A DNA stretch of 64,000 bases from the NCBI RefSeq assembly GCF_016599855.1, contig NZ_CP067041.1, positions 1,922,001-1,986,000 on the forward strand, given 5' to 3'. Of the stretch, positions 54,603 to 62,009 are shown in pieces (the stretch's first letter is position 1; each line of letters opens with the position of its first letter). Origin of the DNA: Bradyrhizobium diazoefficiens. Its GTDB lineage: Bacteria; Pseudomonadota; Alphaproteobacteria; Rhizobiales; Xanthobacteraceae. The position numbers and the translations under genes were made by a program. The notes under the pieces are model-generated. The model did no database searches. It saw nothing but the letters and a program-made list of their open reading frames with translations, and was not told the DNA's origin.

Positions 54603-55484
54603 GTGAGCGATGAGAGCCATGTCTTGAGCAATGGCGGTCTAACGGCCGTGGTGAAATCGCACGGCGCCGAGTTATGCTCTTTGTCGAAGGACGGCATTGA
54701 ATTCATCTGGCAGGCGGGTGCCGCCTGGCCGCGGCATGCGCCCTTGTTGTTTCCGATCGTCGGGCGCCTGACCAATGATGTATTGCGACATGAGGGCAAG
54801 ACGTACCGGATGACCCAGCACGGCTTTGCGCGCGACAGCCGCTTCGTGTGGGGAGCGCGTGAAGAGAACAGTTGCATGCTGCTGCTCGAAGACAGCGAGG
54901 CGACCCGGGCGCTCTATCCGTTTGCATTCCGGTTGACGGCCGCCTATGCGCTGGATGAATCCGGACTCGATCTCACGCTCACAATTGCAAATACCGGCAA
55001 GGAGACGTTGCCAGCCTCGCTCGGCGGCCATCCGGCGTTCAACTGGCCGCTTCAGCCGGATGAAGCGAAGGAGAATTACGCGCTGATCTTTGCGAGCGAG
55101 GAATCATGTCCCGTCCGCCGCCTTGACGGCGGGCTCATGCGCCATGCAGCGGAGCCAAGTCCGGTCAAAGGCGCGGTGCTGCCTCTGTCCGAATCCCTGT
55201 TCGTCGATGACGCCATCGTTTTTGATCGTATCGAGAGCAGTTCGGTCCGCTACGCGTCGGGGCAGGGCGCCGGGCCTTGGCTGAAAATGTCATGGCGCGG
55301 CTTCCGCGAGCTCGGCGTCTGGTCGAAACCGTCGGGCGCACCGTTCCTCTGCATCGAGCCGTGGCGCGGCTATGCAAGTCCCGCCGGCTTCGACGGCGAG
55401 TTCAGCGACAAGCCAGGCCTGATGCATATCGCGCCGGGAGCGCAAGACCAGTTGTCGTTCCGGATCGAGGTCGGATCGTCCTGA
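54603..55484 (+). CDS. Aldose 1-epimerase-like protein (LacX type)
   Basis: 293 residues from GTG 54603, with GGAGA about 8 bases upstream; the longer frame from 54543 is less likely. The galactose-mutarotase-like fold is shown by VKSHGAELCSL, ALLFPIVGRL-type LLFPIVGRLTND, TQHGFARDSRF, SLGGHPAFNWPL and FLCIEPWRGY. The family interconverts anomers of hexoses or sugar phosphates in the cytosol. Its place among EPS genes suggests a role in sugar supply, but it could be a general carbohydrate enzyme. Confidence 0.85.
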   Translation: MSDESHVLSNGGLTAVVKSHGAELCSLSKDGIEFIWQAGAAWPRHAPLLFPIVGRLTNDVLRHEGKTYRMTQHGFARDSRFVWGAREENSCMLLLEDSEATRALYPFAFRLTAAYALDESGLDLTLTIANTGKETLPASLGGHPAFNWPLQPDEAKENYALIFASEESCPVRRLDGGLMRHAAEPSPVKGAVLPLSESLFVDDAIVFDRIESSSVRYASGQGAGPWLKMSWRGFRELGVWSKPSGAPFLCIEPWRGYASPAGFDGEFSDKPGLMHIAPGAQDQLSFRIEVGSS

Positions 55485-55490
55485 GGCCGT

Positions 55491-56657
55491 TCACGCGCCG
55501 GCGCTGCGGGCAATGCCCGCCGCGGCCACGGAATCCGTGCGCTGTTCGAATTTGGCTGCTGAAGACGTCAGGCGATGCGCCAGATCCTGCGCGTGCCGCT
55601 CGACCAGGTGCCAGGTCGCGCGCGCGACGAGATAGCTCAGCGCGGCGGTGACGACATAGGCGATCAGCAGCGATGCCAATCCGTCCGCGAATGGCCAGAC
55701 GTGACGCAGGCCACAGATCACGGCGAAATGCGACAGATACATCGAATAAGAGTTGCGGCCGAGCGCCTCGAGCGGCTGCAAGCGGATCGCGAGCCGGATG
55801 CACCAGAACACGAATGCGCCGAGCACGAGGTTGATCACGAGGTAGTTGAACTCGTGCGCTCCGGTCGCGCGGTTGGCGGCAAAGGACAGTGCGATGAAGC
55901 CGGCGAGGATCGCGGCGTCCGATTTCGCAAATCCGTCGCGCAGCGCGAAGAACAGCGCACAGCCGACCAGGAAGACCGGCAGCTGGTTGAGGAAGCTGAT
56001 GTGCAGCGTGTTCCAGACGAAGGCTTCGTGGCCGGGCCCGTAATAGGCCAGAAACAGTTCGAACGCCCATGTCTTGAACAGGCCGACATTGACGAGGTGC
56101 AGCACGATCGCAAGCAGCAGATAGAGATTGCGACGCGATCCGAACGCCGTGATCACAAGCGGGAAGACGAGATAGAACATCATCTCGGCGGCGATCGACC
56201 AATCGCCGGGCACCACGCTGTTGACGCTGTCCAGCCAGAAGCCGTGCAGGAACGTCGCGGTCAGAATCACCTGGAGCGGCCCGATGCCGTTGGGCGCGTT
56301 GGAGCTCGGCCCGGCGCCGTTGATGACGAGATAAAACGGGATCGCAAGCCAGAACAGCGGTGCGATTCGCAAGACGCGGCGGATGTAGAATTTGCGCGTC
56401 GGGTTTGCCTCAGTGCGCTGTGTCCACATCAGGCACATCGTCATGGCGCTGACGAAGTAGAACACGTTGACGCCGGTCCAGCCGCACATGAAGGCGTAAT
56501 CGACGGCCTGGATGTTCGACGGAAAGGACTGCGAAACGTGGATCGCCATCACGCCGACGATGGCGAGGCCACGCAGAAAGTCGAGGCTGTGCGAGCGCCC
56601 GAACGGGGTTGCGCCTCCGTCGGTCCGACCGGCAGCCAACCGGGCCTGCCCCTGCAT
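55491..56657 (-). CDS. Acyltransferase 3 family membrane protein
   Basis: 388 residues from ATG 56657, with GGAGCGG upstream; the longer frame to 56849 is less likely. The conserved block SLDFLRGLAIVGVMAIHVSQ has the Arg and His, and RRVLRIAPLFWLAIP is the second family block, with about ten membrane segments. It is the fifth acyltransferase of module 2, standing apart from the others beside the epimerase and pgm. The stop is six bases from the stop of the converging epimerase gene. Confidence 0.88.
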   Translation of the reverse strand: MQGQARLAAGRTDGGATPFGRSHSLDFLRGLAIVGVMAIHVSQSFPSNIQAVDYAFMCGWTGVNVFYFVSAMTMCLMWTQRTEANPTRKFYIRRVLRIAPLFWLAIPFYLVINGAGPSSNAPNGIGPLQVILTATFLHGFWLDSVNSVVPGDWSIAAEMMFYLVFPLVITAFGSRRNLYLLLAIVLHLVNVGLFKTWAFELFLAYYGPGHEAFVWNTLHISFLNQLPVFLVGCALFFALRDGFAKSDAAILAGFIALSFAANRATGAHEFNYLVINLVLGAFVFWCIRLAIRLQPLEALGRNSYSMYLSHFAVICGLRHVWPFADGLASLLIAYVVTAALSYLVARATWHLVERHAQDLAHRLTSSAAKFEQRTDSVAAAGIARSAGA

Positions 56658-56845
56658 CACGCCGCTCCATGCTCTCGCGTTTCTCTCGCGCTTGCGATGC
56701 GAAAGCATAAAGGCGCGGCCGGCCAAACCGAAGCGGAAGCCCTTCTTTACGTTAACCGGCGGTTGAATCCGGATTCGGATGAGCGGGATTGTTGGTGCGG
56801 GGCGCGGACAAAGGCTGCGTCCGCGCGCAGGAGCCGCGCATCTCG

Positions 56846-57052
56846 TCACCGCGTGATCGGCGGCTCGGCGGATGTCAGCGCCTGGCGGCCAGGCTCGGCG
56901 CTGCCGTGCAGCGTCCGTTCGAACTGCCGCTGCAGCCTGGCCAGATCATGGCTCACGGCGGCATCGCGCAGCATGCTGTTCGTCAGGAGATGTGCCGGAT
57001 CGGGAGACGTGAAGGAACCAGCAAGCAGCAGGGCGGTTGCGAGAATGATCAT
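56846..57052 (-). CDS. Tiny exported hypothetical protein
   Basis: 68 residues from ATG 57052, with GGAG close upstream. A short hydrophobic start (IILATALLLAGSF) looks like a signal peptide, followed by a helical stretch (MLRDAAVSHDLARLQRQFERTL). No family is recognised. It is divergent from pgm. The gene could be a chance frame. Confidence 0.45.
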   Translation of the reverse strand: MIILATALLLAGSFTSPDPAHLLTNSMLRDAAVSHDLARLQRQFERTLHGSAEPGRQALTSAEPPITR

Positions 57053-57191
57053 GGCTCCATGATGCCGCCAAATGCGGCCGTTTGTTGCTGACAGGGGTTC
57101 AAGTGCGATCCGAAGGCTCCCGGTTTGGCGCGAGCCCGGCCGATGCTATGGTGTGTCGCAATCTCTCTGTGACAGGACGAGGATATTCCCA

Positions 57192-58838
57192 GTGGCTGAT
57201 GTTCATCCCGCGGCGGGCAAGCTGGCTTCGCCGGACGTGCTCGCCAACATTCCGCGGCTCGTGACGGCCTATTTCGCCAACAAACCGGATGCGGCGGACC
57301 CCGCGCAGCGGGTGGCGTTCGGGACATCAGGGCATCGCGGCACGTCGCTCAAGAACAGTTTTAACGAAGGTCACATCCTCGCGACCACGCAGGCCATCTG
57401 TGACTACAGACAAGAGCAGGGGCTGACCGGTCCGCTCTTCATCGGCATCGACACCCACGCGCTGGCCGAGCCGGCGCTCGCCAGCGCGGTGGAGGTGTTT
57501 GCGGCGAACGGCGTGGAGGTCATGATCGATAAGGATCACGGCTACACGCCGACGCCGGTTATCTCGCGCGCGATCCTCACCTACAACAAGGGCCGCACCT
57601 CGGGTCTCGCCGACGGCGTCGTCGTTACGCCCTCGCACAATCCCCCCGAGGACGGCGGCTACAAATACAATCCGCCGCATGGCGGGCCGGCCGACACCGA
57701 TGCGACCTCCGTGGTGGAGAAGCGCGCCAACGCCTATCTCGCCGATGGTCTGAAGGGCGTGAAGCGCATCGACTATGCCAGGGCACTGAAATCCTCGACC
57801 GTCCACGCCTACGACTACATCACGCCTTATGTCGCCGATCTCGGTAATGTCGTCGATCTCGATCTCGTCAAATCCGCCGGCGTCAATATCGGCATCGATC
57901 CGCTCGGCGGCGCCGCCGTGCACTACTGGCATCCGATCATCGAACGCTACGGGCTGAAAGCGACGGTCGTGAACGAGGCGATCGACCCGACCTTCCGTTT
58001 CATGACGGTGGACTGGGACGGCAAGATCCGCATGGACTGCTCCTCGCCTTATGCGATGGCGAGCCTGATCGCGATGCGCGACCGCTTCGACGTCGCCTTT
58101 GCCAACGACACCGACGCCGACCGCCACGGCATCGTCACGCGCACCGGCGGGTTGATGAATCCGAACCATTATCTGGCGACCGCGATCTCCTATCTGTTCG
58201 CGCATCGCTCGAACTGGAGCAGGGATGCTGCGATCGGCAAGACCGTGGTGTCGAGCTCGATCATCGATCGTGTCGCCAGGAAGCTCGGCCGCAAGCTGGT
58301 GGAGACGCCGGTCGGCTTCAAATGGTTCGTCGACGGCCTCCTCACCGGCGGCTTCGGCTTCGGCGGCGAAGAGAGTGCAGGGGCCTCGTTCCTGCGCCGC
58401 GACGGCACGGTGTGGACCACCGATAAGGACGGCATCATCCTCGGCCTGCTCGCCGCCGAGATCATGGCCAGGACCGGCCGCGACCCGAGCCAGCTGTTTG
58501 GTGACCTAACCGCCGAGTTCGGCGTGCCCCATTACGCGCGCATCGACGTCGCCGCGACCGGGCCGCAGAAGACCATTTTGAAGTCCGTGACGCCCGAGCA
58601 GCTCGGCCTTAGGGATCTCGCCGGTGATCCAGTTCGCTCAACGCTGAGCAAGGCACCCGGCAACGGCCAGCCGTTCGGCGGCATCAAGGTCGAGACCGAT
58701 TTCGGCTGGTTCGCCGCGCGGCCGTCGGGGACGGAGGATGTCTACAAGATCTACGCCGAAAGCTTCCGCAGCACCGATCACCTGAAGCGGATTCAGGAAG
58801 AGGCGCAGACAGGGCTGAAGAAGGTATTCGGGGCTTAG
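57192..58838 (+). CDS. pgm: Phosphoglucomutase (alpha-D-glucose phosphate-specific)
   Basis: 548 residues from GTG 57192, with GAGGA 9 bases upstream; this length matches E. coli Pgm (546). Hallmarks: FGTSGHRG, the phosphoserine loop [14 protein letters not shown] (S148), the Mg site [16 protein letters not shown], and the phosphate-binding [10 protein letters not shown] at the end. It interconverts glucose-6-P and glucose-1-P in the cytosol, feeding UDP-glucose and hence both sugar-phosphate transferases in the window. A terminator follows. Confidence 0.95.
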   Translation: MADVHPAAGKLASPDVLANIPRLVTAYFANKPDAADPAQRVAFGTSGHRGTSLKNSFNEGHILATTQAICDYRQEQGLTGPLFIGIDTHALAEPALASAVEVFAANGVEVMIDKDHGYTPTPVISRAILTYNKGRTSGLADGVVVTPSHNPPEDGGYKYNPPHGGPADTDATSVVEKRANAYLADGLKGVKRIDYARALKSSTVHAYDYITPYVADLGNVVDLDLVKSAGVNIGIDPLGGAAVHYWHPIIERYGLKATVVNEAIDPTFRFMTVDWDGKIRMDCSSPYAMASLIAMRDRFDVAFANDTDADRHGIVTRTGGLMNPNHYLATAISYLFAHRSNWSRDAAIGKTVVSSSIIDRVARKLGRKLVETPVGFKWFVDGLLTGGFGFGGEESAGASFLRRDGTVWTTDKDGIILGLLAAEIMARTGRDPSQLFGDLTAEFGVPHYARIDVAATGPQKTILKSVTPEQLGLRDLAGDPVRSTLSKAPGNGQPFGGIKVETDFGWFAARPSGTEDVYKIYAESFRSTDHLKRIQEEAQTGLKKVFGA

Positions 58839-58850
58839 CTCTTACTCTGG

Positions 58851-58878
58851 CGACGAAGCCGTCGGCTTCCTCGTTTTT
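58851..58878 (+). terminator. Rho-independent terminator after pgm
   Basis: The stem CGACGAAGC / GCTTCCTCG has one C-C mismatch and a 5-base loop, and is followed by TTTTT (58874-58878). It lies 12 bases after the pgm stop and separates pgm from the van genes. Confidence 0.8.
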
Positions 58879-58886
58879 ATCAGATC

Positions 58887-58894
58887 TGTATACA
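58887..58894. promoter_or_regulatory. Putative VanR (GntR-type) operator, upstream half-pair
   Basis: TGTATACA, a perfect 8-bp palindrome, 111 bases upstream of the vanA start. The same octamer recurs at 58960, 73 bases later. A GntR/FCD repressor gene lies within the operon, and palindromes of this style are usual for that family. Assignment to VanR is an inference. Confidence 0.5.
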
Positions 58895-58919
58895 CCAAAT
58901 CAGGTAGCGGTAGTATTGT

Positions 58920-58936
58920 AAGGGCAATTTGCCCTT
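58920..58936. promoter_or_regulatory. 17-base palindrome between the two putative operators
   Basis: AAGGGCAATTTGCCCTT is a perfect inverted repeat around one central base, midway between the two TGTATACA sites. No T run follows, so it is not a typical terminator. It may be another operator or a site for RNA structure. Confidence 0.4.
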
Positions 58937-58959
58937 GAATGGGTCTGCTCGCACGCTAT

Positions 58960-58967
58960 TGTATACA
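58960..58967. promoter_or_regulatory. Putative VanR (GntR-type) operator, promoter-proximal
   Basis: Second TGTATACA palindrome, 38 bases before the vanA start codon, in ATTGTATACATG context. Its position overlaps the place where the vanA promoter or transcript start would lie, as expected for a repressor site. Confidence 0.5.
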
Positions 58968-58997
58968 TGGCGTATGCATAAGCTTGGGAGATCGCCG

Positions 58998-60047
58998 GTG
59001 ACAAAACCCTTCCCCATGAACGCCTGGTACGCCGCCGCCTGGGACGCCGAGGTGAAGCCGGCGCTGCTGCCGCGGACGATTTGCGGCAAGCACGTGGTGA
59101 TGTACCGCAAGGCCGACGGCTCGGTGGCCGCGCTGGAGGATGCCTGCTGGCACCGTCTGGTGCCGCTGTCCAAGGGCCGGCTCGAGGGCGATACCGTCGT
59201 CTGCGGCTATCACGGCCTGAAATACAATTCGCAGGGCCGCTGCACCTTCATGCCCTCGCAGGAGACCATCAACCCGTCGGCCTGCGTGCGCGCCTATCCC
59301 GTGGTCGAGCGCCATCGCTACATCTGGCTCTGGATGGGCGATCCGGCGCTGGCCGATCCCGCGCTGGTGCCCGACATGCACTGGAATCACGATCCGGCCT
59401 GGGCCGGCGACGGCAAGACCATCCGCGTCAATTGCGACTACCGCCTCGTGCTCGATAATCTCATGGACCTCACCCACGAGACCTTCGTGCACGGCTCCTC
59501 CATCGGCAATGACGCGGTCGCCGAAGCGCCGTTCGACGTCACCCATGGCGAGAAGACGGTGACGGTGACGCGCTGGATGCGCGGCATCGAGGCGCCGCCG
59601 TTCTGGGCCAAGCAGCTCGGCAAGCCGGGCCTCGTCGATCGCTGGCAGATCATCCGCTTCGAGGCGCCGTGCACCATCGCCATCGATGTCGGCGTCGCGC
59701 CATCAGGCACCGGTGCGCCGGAAGGCGACCGCTCGCAAGGCGTCAACGGCTTCGTGCTCAACACCGTCACGCCCGAGACCGAAAGGACCTGTCACTATTT
59801 CTGGGCCTTCGTGCGCAATTATCGCATCGGCGAGCAGCGGCTCACCACCGAGCTTCGCGAAGGCGTCTCCGGCATCTTCCGCGAGGACGAGCTGATCCTG
59901 GAGGCGCAGCAGCGCGCGATGGACGAGAATCCGGATCGCATCTTCTACAACCTCAACATCGACGCCGGCGCGATGTGGACGCGCAAGCTGATCGACAAGA
60001 TGATCGCCAAGGAAAGCCCGCCAAAACATCTCCAGGCCGCGGAGTAG
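58998..60047 (+). CDS. vanA: Vanillate O-demethylase oxygenase subunit (Rieske)
   Basis: 349 residues from GTG 58998, with TTGGGAG seven bases upstream; VanA proteins usually begin near this FPMNAWY block. The Rieske [2Fe-2S] site is C50-x-H52 (ACWHRLVP) and C69-x2-H72 (VCGYHGL). The mononuclear iron region is NLMDLTHETFVHGSSIG, holding the two His and a nearby Asp. With VanB it demethylates vanillate to protocatechuate and formaldehyde. It could act on a related methoxybenzoate, but the vanA-vanR-vanB order favours vanillate. Confidence 0.88.
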   Translation: MTKPFPMNAWYAAAWDAEVKPALLPRTICGKHVVMYRKADGSVAALEDACWHRLVPLSKGRLEGDTVVCGYHGLKYNSQGRCTFMPSQETINPSACVRAYPVVERHRYIWLWMGDPALADPALVPDMHWNHDPAWAGDGKTIRVNCDYRLVLDNLMDLTHETFVHGSSIGNDAVAEAPFDVTHGEKTVTVTRWMRGIEAPPFWAKQLGKPGLVDRWQIIRFEAPCTIAIDVGVAPSGTGAPEGDRSQGVNGFVLNTVTPETERTCHYFWAFVRNYRIGEQRLTTELREGVSGIFREDELILEAQQRAMDENPDRIFYNLNIDAGAMWTRKLIDKMIAKESPPKHLQAAE

Positions 60048-60050
60048 ATT

Positions 60051-60803
60051 ATGGCCGAGCGTGAGGTCGACCGCTCCGTCTCGCAGACCGTGAAGGCGCA
60101 GCTCGCGCTGCGCGACCAGATCCTCGCGGGTTCGTTGCGTCCCGGCGAGCGCATCTCCGAGCTGCAGGCGGTGGAGACCACCGGCGCCTCGCGCACCCCG
60201 GTACGCATGGCGCTGGTGCGGCTGGAGGAGGAGGGCCTGCTGGAGGCAATTCCATCCGGCGGCTTCATGGTGAAGGCGTTCTCCGAGCGCGACATCTCCG
60301 ATTCCATCGAGCTGCGCGGCACCTTGGAAGGTCTCGCCGCGCGCTTCGCCGCCGAGCGCGGCGTCTCCGCGCGCGAGCTCGAGCCATTGAAAGAGTGCCT
60401 CGCCGCGATCGACGAATTGCTGCGCCAGGTGCCGATCTCGGTCGATGCCTTCTCGACCTATGTCACGCTGAACGCGCGCTTCCACGCGTTGCTCACCGAA
60501 CTATCGCGCAGCCCACCCTTGATCCGCCAGATCGACCGCGCCTCCGCGCTACCCTTTGCCTCGCCGAGCGGCTTCGTGATGGCGCAATCAGCGCTGCCCG
60601 AGGCGCAGCAGATCCTGATCATCGGGCAGGAGCACCATCGCGTCGTGATCGACGCGATCGAGAACCGCGAGGGAGCGCGCGCCGAAGCCATCATGCGCGA
60701 GCATGCCCGGCTGGCCGTGCGAAACTTGCGGCTGGCGCTGCGCAACCGGACCCATCTCGACCTCTTGCCGGCGCTCGCGCTGATCAAGACTGCAACTGAT
60801 TGA
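60051..60803 (+). CDS. vanR: GntR-family repressor with FCD domain, VanR-like
   Basis: 250 residues from ATG 60051, three bases after vanA. The N-terminal winged helix has LRDQILAGSLRPGERISE and TGASRTPVRMALVRLEEEGLL. The C-terminal FCD ligand domain keeps likely metal-binding positions in DISDSIELR, NARFHALL, EHHRVVIDAI and EHARLAV. Members repress van genes until vanillate binds. Two TGTATACA palindromes upstream of vanA are candidate binding sites. Confidence 0.85.
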   Translation: MAEREVDRSVSQTVKAQLALRDQILAGSLRPGERISELQAVETTGASRTPVRMALVRLEEEGLLEAIPSGGFMVKAFSERDISDSIELRGTLEGLAARFAAERGVSARELEPLKECLAAIDELLRQVPISVDAFSTYVTLNARFHALLTELSRSPPLIRQIDRASALPFASPSGFVMAQSALPEAQQILIIGQEHHRVVIDAIENREGARAEAIMREHARLAVRNLRLALRNRTHLDLLPALALIKTATD

Positions 60804-60814
60804 GGGCAATCACC

Positions 60815-61795
60815 ATGCGCTTCGTTGAGACCTGGATTCCGGCGACGCTGGTGTCGACCCGCGATCTCGCGCCCGGTATTCGCGAATTCCTGATCCTGCC
60901 AGATCAGTTCGACGGCGCAGCCTATCCGGTCGGCAGCCACATCAATGTCAGCGTCACCATCGGCGGCCAGCCTGAGACGCGGTCCTATTCGCTGGTCGGC
61001 GAAGCCTCGCCACGGGGTTTGCGGATCGCGGTGCGCCGCGCCGAGGATTCCCGCGGCGGCTCGCGCTACATGTGGCAGCTCGCGCCGGGGGCGCGGCTGG
61101 ACATCACGCGGCCGGCTTCGCTGGTCGCGGTCGACTGGGCGCGCGAAAATTATTGCCTGATCGCCGGCGGCATCGGCGTCACCCCGATCCTTGGCGCCGC
61201 GCAGGCGCTGGCGCGCCGCGGCGCGGATGTGACGCTGCACTATGCCGTGCGCGGACGCGCTGATGCCGCCTACCTCGATGATCTCTCCGGCCTGCTCGGT
61301 GACCGGCTGGTCGTTCATGCCAGCGATGAAGGCAAGCGGCTCGATCTCGACACGTTGTTTGCTTCGTTGCCCAAGGGCACACTGGCGCTGTTCTGCGGCC
61401 CGATGCGCATGCTCGATGCCGCGCGCCATGCCTGGATCGGCGTCGGCCATCCGCTTCCCGATCTGCGCTACGAGACCTTCGGCTCCAGCGGCACGTTGCC
61501 GACCGAAACTTTTCGCGTGCGCCTGAAAGACTCCAACGTCGAGCTCGAAATCCCGCGCGAACGCTCGCTGCTGGACGTCCTCAACGCCAGCGGACACGAA
61601 GTGATGTACGACTGCAAGCGCGGCGAATGCGGCCTCTGCGCCATCGACGTGGTCGCTATCGACGGCGAAATCGATCATCGCGACGTCTTCTTCAGCGATC
61701 ATCAGAAACAAAGCAACGAGAAGATCTGCGCCTGCGTTTCGCGGGCGCGCGGCACCATCACGGTGGATACGCTGCTGCGGGCGGATGCGGTTTGA
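60815..61795 (+). CDS. vanB: Vanillate O-demethylase reductase subunit
   Basis: 326 residues from ATG 60815, with GAGGG about 9 bases upstream; a TTG at 60800 overlaps the vanR stop but is less likely. The FMN domain has RSYSLVGE, the NAD domain GGIGVTPILG, and the C-terminal plant-type [2Fe-2S] ferredoxin domain YDCKRGECGLC with a later Cys in CACVSRA. It passes electrons from NADH to the Rieske centre of VanA. The order ferredoxin-reductase first, ferredoxin last is that of class IA reductases. Confidence 0.9.
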   Translation: MRFVETWIPATLVSTRDLAPGIREFLILPDQFDGAAYPVGSHINVSVTIGGQPETRSYSLVGEASPRGLRIAVRRAEDSRGGSRYMWQLAPGARLDITRPASLVAVDWARENYCLIAGGIGVTPILGAAQALARRGADVTLHYAVRGRADAAYLDDLSGLLGDRLVVHASDEGKRLDLDTLFASLPKGTLALFCGPMRMLDAARHAWIGVGHPLPDLRYETFGSSGTLPTETFRVRLKDSNVELEIPRERSLLDVLNASGHEVMYDCKRGECGLCAIDVVAIDGEIDHRDVFFSDHQKQSNEKICACVSRARGTITVDTLLRADAV

Positions 61796-61844
61796 CCGAG
61801 ACGAAGCTGGAATCTGCTACGAGGAATGGTCGGCACCGCGGGCT

Positions 61845-61970
61845 CCACCTCTCCCGCTTGCGGGAGAGGTCGCGCCGAAGGCGCGGGTGAGGGTTCTCTC
61901 CTCTGGGGGAGTCCCTCTGTGGAGACACCCTCTCCCCAGACCTCCCCCGCAAGCGGGGAGGGAGCTCACC
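61845..61970. repeat. Dispersed palindromic intergenic repeat (Bradyrhizobium-type)
   Basis: Successive inverted repeats: CTCTCCCGCTTGCGGGAGAG, CGCGCCGAAGGCGCG, and later CTCCCCGC-like arms (CCTCCCCCGCAAGCGGGGAGG). This arrangement, ending in GAGGGAGC, is common between convergent genes in Bradyrhizobium and relatives. It fills the gap between vanB and the GGDEF-EAL gene and may help to stop transcription from both sides. Confidence 0.75.
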
Positions 61971-62009
61971 GCCCTCGTGGCCGGCACTCGGATCTAATCT
62001 GATTTCGGC

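Noticed and set aside
55575..57062. 495-codon plus-strand frame opposite the fifth acyltransferase
   Set aside because: Antisense mirror; no signal, domain or ribosome site, while the minus-strand frame has clear acyltransferase motifs.
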